From: Blepharisma stoltei
Taxonomy: Eukaryota; Ciliophora; Heterotrichea; Heterotrichida; Blepharismidae
Direction of reading: 5' to 3'
Assembly (NCBI GenBank): GCA_914767885.1
Contig: CAJZBQ010000020.1
Span: 186,001 to 250,000 of the forward strand
Length of the DNA stretch: 64,000 nt
The position numbers were made by a program, and so were the translations under genes. The notes below the pieces were generated by a model. That model did not search any database. It saw only the letters and a list, made by a program, of their open reading frames with translations, and had not been told where the DNA came from. Below, piece after piece: positions 20,441 to 29,918 of the stretch (the first letter of the stretch is position 1; every line of letters begins with the position of its first letter).

Positions 20441-21197
20441 ATGGTTTTATCAATAAAGTCTAATGCTATTTATCATTCTAATTAACTTAATTCCACAGTT
20501 CTTGAAAAACAACTTAACGCAACCCAACAATTAATTAGCCAAAAACTGTCAGAAAATGAAAAAGAGCTTAAATTGCGTCAAGAACTACAACGATTAAAGA
20601 ACGAGGACAGCAATCTTGAAGTTTTAAGATCCAAAAGAAAATTCGTAACCATTATTCTAGGAGAAAAAAAATAGTGAATTTCTCGATAAATGACTAGCAA
20701 AAACACAAAGAATAGAAAATTTTAAAAAAGAAAAAGAGGATTTAATTATGAAAAAAAGGTAAATAATATGAAGGGATTTCGCAATTCAAGCTATGATAGA
20801 AAAAGAGAAAACAAAAGAAATAATTGCTGTGCTAAGTCCCCCCTCCGTGAGTAAATGTTCACTCACAGAGGGGCGTTTATTTTTTTTTAAAAAATATTTA
20901 TATATAAATTTTTATAAAAAAATTATTTTTCAAAAATTTATGTTTTAAAGTGAAAGCTGTTCAAAATTAAATACTAATTATATAAATTTTTTTTCATAAA
21001 AATTTTTTTCTATTAAAAAATTTTTGTTCACTCACCAAGGGTGGATTTTTAGGCAAAAAATAGGGATTTTTCTAATGGTTTTGTTCACTCACGGAGGGGG
21101 AGTAAGCAAAAGTCCTAATTCCAAAACTGCACAAGAAAAATTAAAAGCATTAAATTTGATACCTAAGATTAAAGAATCTGAGACCGAGTTAAATTAA
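20441..21197 (+). CDS. coiled-coil protein with two tiny introns and a MITE
   Basis: After an uncertain start (ATG 20441), the frame reads STVLEKQLNATQQLISQKLS and on as coiled coil. Introns GTAACCATTATTCTAG (20645-20660, 16 nt) and GTAAATAATATGAAG (20759-20773, 15 nt) are needed to avoid stops. The MITE at 20836-21102 is removed with one TAA kept, giving EIIAVLSKSPNSKTAQEKLK and the end TELN. Lies 37 bp after the previous coiled-coil gene and resembles it in composition, but they are separate frames. Confidence 0.65.
20463..20489. other. possible very short IES (27 bp)
   Basis: ATG at 20441 is followed by an in-frame TAA unless 27 bp between the TAs at 20461-20462 and 20488-20489 are removed, giving MVLSIKSNSTVLEKQ. 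This is one of several possible solutions. Confidence 0.3.
20836..21102. mobile_element. MITE family 1, copy 3 (267 bp), in a coding sequence
   Basis: TAA at 20833-20835 and 21103-21105. Shortened interior, but all four GTTCACTC-type modules remain. One TAA left gives GTG CTA AGC, in frame. Confidence 0.9.
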
Positions 21198-21217
21198 GCA
21201 GCTGGTATATTTTATAC

Positions 21218-21592
21218 TTATAAACTGCTGTTCCTTAATAATCCTTTTATATTTATTGCATTTTCATTTCTGCGGTGTAAGCGGAAACCTGAGGAATTTG
21301 GGGTTTCTTTTCGAACTCCAAATCTAGGGGTGGATTGTTGGGAAGTTTTTCGTCTTATTTTATGCTGTAATGGTAGTAGGGGAGGAAGCCGTTTTGATTT
21401 GGAGGGCGCAAAGCGAAAATCGAGCAGCTCGTCTGAACCTAAACTTAACGCAAATGGATTTCTTTGACGGCGAGTTTTAAGCTGGGAGCTTTGATGATGC
21501 AGAGATGATCTCAGCTTCATTTTAACATCCAGAATTTCTTCAAAACTTGGAGTAGATTCGAATAGTTTAGGTAAACTTAAGTGCCGATGCAT
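21218..21592 (-). CDS. small basic protein (124 aa)
   Basis: MHRHLSLPKLFESTPSFEEI starts at 21592; Arg/Lys/Ser-rich throughout, ending GLLRNSSL. Single exon with ordinary codon use. No domain recognised; perhaps a nucleic-acid or microtubule-binding tail, which is a guess. Confidence 0.6.
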   Translation of the reverse strand: MHRHLSLPKLFESTPSFEEILDVKMKLRSSLHHQSSQLKTRRQRNPFALSLGSDELLDFRFAPSKSKRLPPLLPLQHKIRRKTSQQSTPRFGVRKETPNSSGFRLHRRNENAINIKGLLRNSSL

Positions 21593-21790
21593 TATTTTTA
21601 TCGATAGCCATGAAAAGTTGTTATTAATTAGACCAAATAGAATTGATTAAACATGGCAAAAAATTATAAAAATTATTATTATTATTTTCGAAAGCATAAA
21701 ATTCATAAATTTATTATGGATTTGTAACTGACCTAAGATTTTTAAATTTTCTCCACCTAATTTTTTCTTTAGTTTTTAAATATTTTTATT

Positions 21791-22094
21791 AAATACCCAC
21801 ACCATCCGTTCATAATAAACAAAAAAAAACATTTTTTCGCTCAAGGGCTGATTTATTTTTGCTTTTAAGCATTTTTTTTCTGAAATTCGATAGCAAAAAT
21901 TAATTTAATTTTTTAAGCTTTATTAAAATGTAAACTGTTTAAAATTCAACAGAATTAGCTAGAGATTTCATTATACTAATTATATCTTATATTCAAATAT
22001 ATTTTAATAAAAATTTTTATTCACTCATAGGGTGGTTTTCCCAAAAAATATAGATTTTTCCAATGTTTTTGTTCACTCAAGAAGATAGGGGGAA
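21791..22094. mobile_element. MITE family 1, copy 4 (degenerate)
   Basis: The interior block (AATTAGCTAGAGATTTCATTAT) and right-end modules (TTGTTCACTCAAGAAG...GGGGG) are clear; the left end is eroded. TTAA on both sides may be the target duplication. Intergenic; the rest of 21593-22297 shows nothing else. Confidence 0.7.
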
Positions 22095-22297
22095 TTAAGG
22101 AAAAATTAGAATAAATGAAAAAGTTTTGAGTATCAATAATAACTGAAATAGCATTTTCATTTATTTATTTATTGTAGCAGCTTTTCCCTATTTTTAATTA
22201 TAATTGACATTATTACTTTTTATGCTAATAATATTTCATATATTATTTGTTTCATCTAATTATTTCATAAAGTTAAAAAATAATTAATTAAGTCAAA

Positions 22298-22972
22298 TTA
22301 GCTTATGCTATTCAAAACAGCCAACTTTGCTTTAATTGCATCTATGTAAACTTGGCTTAAAGCTTCATTAGCTTCAATTCGTTTTGCATTACTAATATTT
22401 TTATCATTTACAAAAGATTCATAGCTTCTTGCTTGCTGCTCAGCTCTTAAAGCTCTTTTTTGAACTTCAGAAACTTTTTCTGGCGTTGAGCATTCTTTAT
22501 CTTCCACAATATCCTCCCATTTAATTTTCCCAATTATCATGCTTAAATTTTCGTTCCTCTTCTGCCTCAATTCTCTTAAATAGTCAATAGATTTTTGTTC
22601 CTTTTTCATTCCTAAAGACTGAACACTACTATTTACAGACTCATTCGGTGGCTTTCTGAGCTTTTTATTTGTTTGTGATCTAATTGAATTTTTTCTCCTC
22701 AAAATATCTGTATTTTTCTTATTCCTTTCAGTATTGCTTCCATTTTTATTAAACTCTAAAGGCTCAAACTGTTTGGAATCTAGGCTTTTTTGTATTTCTA
22801 ATTTTTTTGGCTTTTTATTCTGAGATGAAGTTGTTTCTGCTTTGCTTGGCTTAAAGCAAATAGGTCTGAACATTTCACTGATAATGTCTCCATAAATTTT
22901 TCTTTTTTCAATATTATCAGTTCTTTCTATATAGAGTGGGCACGCTTTTAGCGTGCCCTTACACCTACTCAT
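22298..22972 (-). CDS. unknown Lys/Ser-rich protein, possibly the 3' part of the gene upstream
   Basis: An open frame of 224 residues from an ATG at 22970-22972, ending KLAVLNSIS. It begins with MSRCKGTLKACPLYIERTDN; the DNA for residues 4-11 contains the perfect hairpin GGGCACGC/GCGTGCCC (22938-22958). Its ATG directly follows the TAA of the next gene on the same strand, which is odd for a ciliate. It may be one gene with 22973-24337 separated by an unplaced IES, or the true start may be further in. Helical, no known domain. Confidence 0.55.
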   Translation of the reverse strand: MSRCKGTLKACPLYIERTDNIEKRKIYGDIISEMFRPICFKPSKAETTSSQNKKPKKLEIQKSLDSKQFEPLEFNKNGSNTERNKKNTDILRRKNSIRSQTNKKLRKPPNESVNSSVQSLGMKKEQKSIDYLRELRQKRNENLSMIIGKIKWEDIVEDKECSTPEKVSEVQKRALRAEQQARSYESFVNDKNISNAKRIEANEALSQVYIDAIKAKLAVLNSIS

Positions 22973-24337
22973 TTACAGAAATCTGGAGATCTGACTCTCA
23001 CATTTAGTAAAATAGTCAGCTCAAGTTAGCAAATCCATCACAAGGATTTGGCTCATCAACTGAAGGTGACAAGTCAAACCCCCAGATTTTAAGCGCAAGA
23101 GAGCCCATGCTATATCTTTTTTCATCTGCTCTTGCATTTTTTCTAATTCTTCTTTTTCTAAGACTTGAGCAGCTTTAGACTTATAAAACACTAATGAAGC
23201 TTCATGCAAAGCAATATCTTGCTTTTTCCGTTTTAATTCCAATTCTCTTCTGTGCCTCAGTTCTTCAAAATTCTCAAAATAGTTTTTTTCATGCGAGATA
23301 ATTTCTTTCATATTAATTGGTGCAAGCATTTGTCTCTTTTGAGCTAGCTCGTATTTTCTTTTTTCAAGCTCAGGGATTATATATTGCTGTTGATATCTTT
23401 CTTCCAGTTTTTGAAATAAAGGTTTGACTGAAGCTACATGTTTGAAGGCTTTATTTGATTCTATTATTTTTTCCTCTCTTTCTTTTTTTCTGATTTCAAT
23501 CTCTTCTAGCTTTTCTTGGATTTTTAATTTTTTCTCTTCTTCTTGTCTCTTCTGTCGTTCTTCCATTTCCTTGCTTTCTAGTTCCAGTTTTTCTAAACTC
23601 CCCCCCCCTCCGTGAGTGAACAAAAAAAACCTGTTTGCTTAAGGAGGGGGTTTATTTTTTAAAAAAAAAAATTCGAAAATTTTAAAAAAATCCTAATTCG
23701 CAAAAATTGGAAAGCAAATATTTAATTTAATTTATAAAATTTATGTTTTAAAACGCAAATTTTTTTAAAATTAAACAGAATTAGCTATAGATTTCATTAT
23801 ACTAATTATCACTTATATATCAATTTTTTTCATAAAAAAATTTTCTATTAAAAAAATTTCCTTCACGGAGGGGGGGAGTAAGTATTTTCTTTGAAGTGCT
23901 TCAAGGCTATTTTTTCGGTTCTCTTCGCGTCTTTTTCTTTCTAATTCATAATGTTTTAATATTTTCAATCTATCATTGTCACTTATAGTAATATTTTGAG
24001 ATTTGCTTGTGTTCGGAAAATTATCAACTGTAGTATCAATGTTCTCTCCTTCTAAAATTAATTCTTTTTTGCGAGAATGGTTTTGCTTCAGCTGTTTTTT
24101 TCTTAGTTTAGCTCCAAAACTCAAAGGTGGGTTATTGATTTTTTCTGTAAGATCAAATAAATTTCCTTTAGTTTCGGGGATAAGTATGTGAGGCTTTTGA
24201 TTGGATTCCAAGCTAAATATTCTTTCAATTAATTTAGTTTTAATTGAATTTACTGAAAGCTCTGAAAGACTTTGAGATTCTATAGAAAGTAGTTCGAGTT
24301 GCTTCTCAAAATATTCTGTTAAGTTCGATGATTTCAT
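22973..24337 (-). CDS. coiled-coil protein interrupted by a MITE
   Basis: Starts MKSSNLTEYFEKQLELLSIE. The frame is open to EALQRKY, where a MITE (23597-23878) sits. Leaving one TTA (minus strand) gives QRKYLEKLELESKEMEERQK, and a strong coiled coil continues to about 23080. The last 40 residues (GGLTCHLQLMSQILVMDLLT, then Trp from TGA) look less typical, so the exact C-terminus is uncertain. Function unknown. Confidence 0.7.
23597..23878. mobile_element. MITE family 1, copy 5 (282 bp), in a coding sequence
   Basis: TAA at 23594-23596 and 23879-23881; C8 and G7 ends. The interior lacks part of the modules. Removal restores the coiled-coil frame. Confidence 0.88.
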
Positions 24338-24881
24338 TTAATTTAAAATAAAGATTAATATAATAATTCATGATTCAGTTTATTAGACCTATTTTAAAGC
24401 TAATATTTTAATTAATAAAGCATCAAAACGTCTACTAAAATTAGAGAAAAAATTATTAATCGGCGATTAATTTTCTATCGATTTTTAAAATATAATCTAT
24501 TTTTACAAATAGCATTGGCTGCTAACTAAGAAAATCCCTGCTTTTGCAAAAAACCTATTTCGCGATCGAAAAAAAAACGTTTTAATGTTTCCATTTTATG
24601 GGATAATTGCATCATATCTAATAAATATATAAACTTACATTAATAAATATTTACAAATTTTTAGTATCCTGCAATGTTGCCTATAGTGTTATTATAATAC
24701 GATTAAAAATACGAAAACTATTTTATAATTTTTATTATCTAAAGCATTTCACAATATCTCCTATAGAGGGTATTTGTTTTAAGATAGATAGATTTTACAG
24801 TTTCATTTAGCTTATATCAAGACTGAGCAGCTTGTTTAAAATTTTTTTTGTTCATCGTATTATGTTAAGTATAATATAAAT
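24338..24881. other. AT-rich intergenic region
   Basis: No gene, repeat family or strong palindrome seen. It separates two divergently transcribed genes, so it should contain both promoters. Confidence 0.5.
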
Positions 24882-25448
24882 ATGAAAAATTTCACTGGAA
24901 AGGAAACTAGCCATCTACCAAAGCCTTTTTATTTGAATGCAGAAGATATTTTTGAAGCAGAATCTTCAGAATTCAGATGTGGGAACTGTAGCCTACAATT
25001 TTCAAGTCTTTTAGAATTAAGTATTCATCAATACTCCGATAAAAATCATGAAGGAATGGTGGATTCAGGCATATTATTCCTGACTGCATACAATATAAAT
25101 GTGCAGCTTTATAATGATGCAAGCCAATTGCTTATGAGTAGATGTGACCCACAAGCAAATATTGGTGATGAGTACTGCTGTAAGTATTGCAATAAAAACT
25201 TTGTTTCATTTAAAGGTATTCAGCAGCACATTGGTAAAATGCATCAAATCTCACCTAGGGAGGTAAAATGCGATATTTGTTTAAAGAGTTTTAAAAACAA
25301 AAACGCATTGAAATTCCATCATCATCAAGTGCATGAAAAATCGACAAGGGTTTTATGCGAGTTTTGCCACAAATTATTTTACAATAAATATGCGCTAGCT
25401 GCTCATATAAACACATGCATTGGCAAGAAAGAAAGCCAAGATACATAG
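24882..25448 (+). CDS. C2H2 zinc-finger protein with four fingers
   Basis: 188 residues. Fingers: FRCGNCSLQFSSLLELSIHQ (first), YCCKYCNKNFVSFKGIQQHI, VKCDICLKSFKNKNALKFHH, VLCEFCHKLFYNKYALAAHI. The first two are separated by about 70 residues; the last three are close together with short linkers. The last finger uses a final cysteine (HINTC). Likely nucleic-acid binding in the nucleus. Single exon. Confidence 0.88.
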   Translation: MKNFTGKETSHLPKPFYLNAEDIFEAESSEFRCGNCSLQFSSLLELSIHQYSDKNHEGMVDSGILFLTAYNINVQLYNDASQLLMSRCDPQANIGDEYCCKYCNKNFVSFKGIQQHIGKMHQISPREVKCDICLKSFKNKNALKFHHHQVHEKSTRVLCEFCHKLFYNKYALAAHINTCIGKKESQDT

Positions 25449-25851
25449 ACAATTTATTGATTGAGAAAAATAATTTTATACTTTTGTTTAAATTTAATTT
25501 CTAGAAATTGCCCATATTTTTGTTCCACCATTTAATTATTTTGAAATTTGATAAAAATGAAATAATATAAAATAATAAGCATATGAATATTAATTGTTTT
25601 TAGAATTTAGAATAGCTTTGTTTTTATAATCTAGTTTTTATGTTTAGCAAATTATTTTATGGTATATAAATGTAATAAAAATGCAATTCGAAATAATGGG
25701 AGTATAAGTTTTGGAAAAAATAATTTGATAAGCATTGCATACCTAAATCATTATTAACATTTTTTAAAAAAAAATATAGTAAGCAAAGCTTTTTATTAAT
25801 TATCTATTTATTTTTAAAATTACTTGATTTTATGATGCTAAGATTATTTTA
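25449..25851. other. AT-rich intergenic region between convergent genes
   Basis: I see no gene or repeat here. It is between the 3' ends of two genes and may hold their 3' ends only. Confidence 0.5.
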
Positions 25852-26483
25852 TTAATCTTCATGATGCTCAAGTTTATCTTCGAACACAGCCCTCAATTTT
25901 CGGCCAGCCTTATAAATATGTACCATCTGAGGCGGAAGTATTCTAATAAGCTGATCCCAATAAAGACTTAGAACTTCTTGGCTTCTAGGAAGTCTTGAAT
26001 TTCCTTCATTCATCAGTTCTGCTTTTAATCTATCTGGAAGTGTTTGGATTTCATTAATAGCTTGATCTACACACCTTTTATGGTCTTGGTATTCTTCAAA
26101 GGCTTCAAAATGCTCATGAGTGCAATAAAGACTGAATTCTTCCGCTTTTTTTGTGAATTCATTCATAGTTGCTTTATCATATTTAATAGTGTGTCTATTA
26201 AGGTTTCTAAGCCTTTGGAATTCCCTTACTTCTGCTTTAAATTAAAATAAAATACGATTCCAATTTTTAGAAAAAATTTTTGATATAAAAAAAAACTTTT
26301 AAAAATAGAACAGAATTTAAAAGGAGGAGCTAGCAGATAAAAAGCACGACCTTTGGAAAAATAAGGATGCAATTCTTTTTCTTTTATCTTTTTTCCAAAT
26401 CTCTCTTCTAGCTTTTCTCGTGTTTTTTTATCTGCTCTCCTACCTCCACCTGCAAAGCGGCAAATAATGTTCTTTCTCAGCAT
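25852..26483 (-). CDS. unknown protein, possibly mitochondrial
   Basis: ATG at 26481-26483 gives MLRKNIICRFAGGGRRADKK, basic and suggestive of a mitochondrial presequence. After removing an 80-bp IES the frame reads FYLLAPPFKAEVREFQRLRN and a helical C-terminus with HEHFEAFEEYQDHKRC and ILPPQMVHIYKAGRKLRAVF. About 183 residues. No family recognised. Its start is 34 bp from the start of LTV1 on the other strand. Confidence 0.7.
26240..26319. other. short IES (80 bp) within TTTAAA repeats
   Basis: Bounded by TTTAA at 26236-26240 and 26316-26320. Excision at TA joins APPFK to AEVREF in frame. Confidence 0.65.
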
Positions 26484-26517
26484 TTTATAAGAGGTCAAAT
26501 AATCCTTATTCGCAAAT
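26484..26517. promoter_or_regulatory. 34-bp divergent intergenic region
   Basis: All the DNA between the start codons of the gene on the left (minus) and LTV1 (plus). Both 5' UTRs and both promoters must lie here or within coding sequence. Confidence 0.55.
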
Positions 26518-27558
26518 ATGGTGATTCCTATATAGAGCAAGCCTATTCAAGAACCAAAAATTCTTAAACTCAAACTTATAAGCAGAGGAGAAGGAAAAGG
26601 TGGAATTTTTGCTCCAGTAAAGCCTGCAGACACAAATACCGAAAAATTCAAAAAAATCAAAGAATTAGTGGGCGAAAAATACTTCGATGAAAATGCCAAG
26701 GTTGACGAAGGATTAAAACTAATTGGTGAAGAGCCTAAATCCAATGAAGGGGAATTTGAAATTGTAGATATTGACATGGATCCAAATGAGATGAAGCCTG
26801 AACAAATAGATATTTTAGAAGCCCTTTACAAAGACGCAGAAGGCGAAGAAGGAGAGCTTGAAGACGATTTTTTGCAGCTTGCAAACCAAGAAGGTGAAGA
26901 AGAGCTAGAAGAAGTAATGAAAGAATATGAGTCTGATAGTGAAAATGAAAAAGAAGAGCCACGAGGACTAGTCCCTAAATCTGTATTAGACGAAGCTATG
27001 GAAGAATTTGTGCAAGAACACCCCACGATGTTTGGAGAAACTAATGAAGATAAAAAAGAAGAAGATGCCACGGTTTATACAAAAAAAATTACCTATGAAA
27101 AAATAAAGCCTGAAGAAGACCATGTCATGCAAAGAATTCTTGCTGAATTAGTAGAAGAAACAGCTGAAGAAGGAGAAATTGAAGTGCCAGAGCCTGAATA
27201 TAAAGTCCGTGAAGACGATATTAATTCTGTTGCAAGCACTTATACAAATACAGATAATAGGCCTATTATTGTATCTGTTAGACCTGGAGCTGATAAAAAG
27301 GGCAAAAAATTGAAAGGAAAAGGAGGAGAAGAAGAAGATGAGAAAGAAGAAAATAAAAAGCAGCCAGGCCATAGAGATCGTGGGGAAACAAAAGAAGAAA
27401 AAAAGAAGCGAAAAGAAGAAATTAAAGCTCAGAAAAAGGAAAGCAGAGAAAGAAAGAAGAATATCAAAATTCTTTATAAAGTTGAAAAATCCAAACAAAA
27501 TGAGCTGAATTCAGGCACAGGAGATGTGGCTTCTGGTTATTCAATAATTAAGCTATAA
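26518..27558 (+). CDS. LTV1: LTV1-like 40S ribosome assembly factor
   Basis: Exon 1 is only the ATG (26518-26520); the 15-nt intron GTGATTCCTATATAG (26521-26535) follows, and the frame continues SKPIQEPKILKLKLISRGEG. The central region is acidic (DDFLQLANQEGEEELEEVMK). The C-terminal pattern GETKEEKKKRKEEIKAQKKE, SRERKKNIKILYKVEKSKQN is the LTV1 signature. LTV1 joins pre-40S particles and aids cytoplasmic maturation and export. The start is inferred: without the intron a TAG lies just upstream of the open frame. Confidence 0.82.
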
Positions 27559-27754
27559 TTTCACACATATTAGTTTAAATTGGTAATATTAGTAAAAGGA
27601 GATACTGATTGAAATAAATTTCATATTGTTTAAAAAAACATTAATTGTCTGAAATAGATAAATAAACTATTTTAATTTATTATTGCCATTAGTTATTATC
27701 TTTAATTCTCTAGACTCTATAATTTATTAATCTATATTTTGATTAAATTTGTGG

Positions 27755-28340
27755 ATACTTTAAATATGGTGTCTCAACTTAGGCTTGGCCTCTCGGCCAA
27801 GCAGTTTCAAGCCCTATTTAAAGTATATCCGCAAGGTTTTACCAATAAAGAAATGGACAGTTATGCTAGGTAAACAATTCCCGCAGGAGGCAGGAGCCTA
27901 GCCCTTGTCCGCTTTCGGAGTTGGTTTTTTCCTCAAGGATAAAGGAGGGTTGTAGTTGAAAAGGATGCGCCCAGCTATGCCTGCAGGGAACACCCAGGCC
28001 ATTGGGCAATTCCGCTAGCGAGAAACCAGGATTTTCGCCCTGGGCTTCAGCTTTTCCTTTTTGCCGAAAGTCGACCAGAAAATCCATTTTTTGGGTTTTC
28101 TGTGTGGACAACCCTGTATCCCACAGCCTCAAGCAAGGCTGCAGAATTCCTAAATCTGCCACACTCAAAACTGGAGCAAGGTTGTAGCTTGCAAGGAGGA
28201 AACGTTCAACAGAACAGGCTAGCCATTAAGTAGGAGTCCTGTAGGCTGCGTCGCGAAGCAGAGGAGCCTTCAGATCTGGGTGACTGCGTCAAAACTAACA
28301 GCTTAGCAGCTGATAATCTCGCGTAATTAAGATTAAGATT
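27755..28340 (+). mobile_element. SINE-like element, family 1, copy A, with tRNA-like head
   Basis: The first 72 bp fold like a tRNA: outer stem ATACTTTAAAT (27755-27765) with ATTTAAAGTAT (27816-27826), inner hairpin CTTGGCC-TCTC-GGCCAAG (27784-27801) and a T-arm/B-box-like AGTTTCAAGCCC. The GC-richer body (CCGCAAGG..., GCTAGCGAGAAACCAGG, TTGCCGAAAGTCG) matches copies at 30821-31342, 40117-40684 and 41995-42511. The 3' tail is AATTAAGATTAAGATTAAAG. A weak direct repeat around ATTAAA(T/G)TTGTG may be the target duplication. Intergenic. Confidence 0.8.
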
Positions 28341-28452
28341 AAAGTTGTGATGAATTACTCATCAATATATTTTCATTTTCTAATAACCATAAGGACTATT
28401 CATAATAGCTGTTTATTTATATTTAATAATTTTTACTCACTTATTTATCTTA

Positions 28453-28825
28453 CTCCCCCCCCTCCGTGAGTGAACAAAACCATTAGAAAAATCGCTATTT
28501 TTTTCCTAAAAACCCACCCTCCGTGAGTGAAATTTTTTTAATAGAAAAAATTTTTTATGAAAAAATTTTGATATATAAGTGATAATTAAAATAATGAAAT
28601 CTAGAGCTAATTCTGCTTAATTTTAAACAAATTGCGTTTTAAAACATAAATTTTTATAAATTAAACTAATATTTGCTTTCAAATTTTTGCGAATTAGGGT
28701 TTTTTTAAATTTTGAAAAAAAAAAAATTTTTTATAAAATTTATATATAATTTTTTTAAAAAAAAAAAATTAACCCCCCTACGTGAGTGAACAAAATTTTT
28801 TTGTTCACTCAAGGAGGGGGGGGAG
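28453..28825. mobile_element. MITE family 1, copy 6 (373 bp)
   Basis: TTA at 28450-28452 and 28826-28828. Full set of modules and the internal GATATATAAGTGATAATTA block. Intergenic, 178 bp before the next start codon. Confidence 0.9.
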
Positions 28826-29003
28826 TTAGAAAATAGTTTTATATTGCAGATTTTAAGCTTCTTTATATAAATATATTTTATAGAGTCTCAAATCTTATTT
28901 GGCAAATATTTTCATTTTAATTTTATATAATTGGAATATCAGAGCAAATAGATAAATAGATGCAATAACCTGCATAACTTGAAAATTATGGAAAATTATT
29001 GAA

Positions 29004-29666
29004 ATGAAAGCAACAGATTATGAAAAAGTCGTTAAACGAAATTTGTCTCGAGATTTTCAAAAATATTTGATACCAACTCCTCCTGATTCAAAAAAAAAGC
29101 AGTTAAAATTAGAAATTGAAGGGAAAAGGAAAATTGACTTCTCCTTACATAATTCACTTTTGGTAGGTAATGAAAAAAAGTATCAAAAATCTGATTCAAG
29201 CCCAAACTTGAATTTAGTTAAAAGAATGAAGAAACTTGAAGAAGAAAAGAAAATTATCGAAAAAATGATTAAAAATGTAGGTAAAGACAGAAAAGCACAG
29301 TTAAGCCCGAAGAAATGCAATTTAAATTTAAGTAAAACTGATGCAATTAAAGAAAATGTTGAAATTTTAAGAGAGCTTTATGAGACAGCAGATGATGAAG
29401 TCCAAGAACAAAATGAAGTTCAATTAAAATGCCAAGAAAAGCTTAACGGTATAAATGATGCAGTCAAAACAGTTAATGACAGCTTAGAAAAGCTTTATCA
29501 AAGCATTATTTGTCATAAAATTTTTGATTCTACACACGAAAAAATGACATCTTTTGAGTATGAAAAACAATTTGACTTGGAGATCTTAAAAGATTTAGGC
29601 AATATCGACTGCAAAAGGACTAAATTTCATCACAAAATTTACCCGAAATTAAATTCCTTAATTTAG
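29004..29666 (+). CDS. coiled-coil protein (220 aa)
   Basis: MKATDYEKVVKRNLSRDFQK, a basic start, then coiled coil (KRMKKLEEEKKIIEKMIKNV) and an acidic middle (NVEILRELYETADDEVQEQN). Single exon, TAG end. No domain recognised. AT-rich codon use like its neighbours. Confidence 0.7.
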   Translation: MKATDYEKVVKRNLSRDFQKYLIPTPPDSKKKQLKLEIEGKRKIDFSLHNSLLVGNEKKYQKSDSSPNLNLVKRMKKLEEEKKIIEKMIKNVGKDRKAQLSPKKCNLNLSKTDAIKENVEILRELYETADDEVQEQNEVQLKCQEKLNGINDAVKTVNDSLEKLYQSIICHKIFDSTHEKMTSFEYEKQFDLEILKDLGNIDCKRTKFHHKIYPKLNSLI

Positions 29667-29918
29667 TAGCTATATATAATCAAAAATCTTCAAAATTAAA
29701 TTTTATAACTCTTCTATAAATATGCAAAAAAATTTTTATAGCAGTAAGTTCCTTAGCCTGTAAATAGTTAAAATATGTAACTTACGAATGATAAGCTCGC
29801 ATAATAGTTTCACCAACATATTGGCGAAGGAAATAGAATAAATATGAGGATGGTCCATTTTAATAGAAATATAAATTGATTTATTATCAAAATTTCTCAA
29901 TCTAATTATTATTGTAAA

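Noticed and set aside
26735-27498. Long minus-strand open frames across LTV1
   Set aside because: Mirror of its Glu/Lys-rich codons; no start context or domain.
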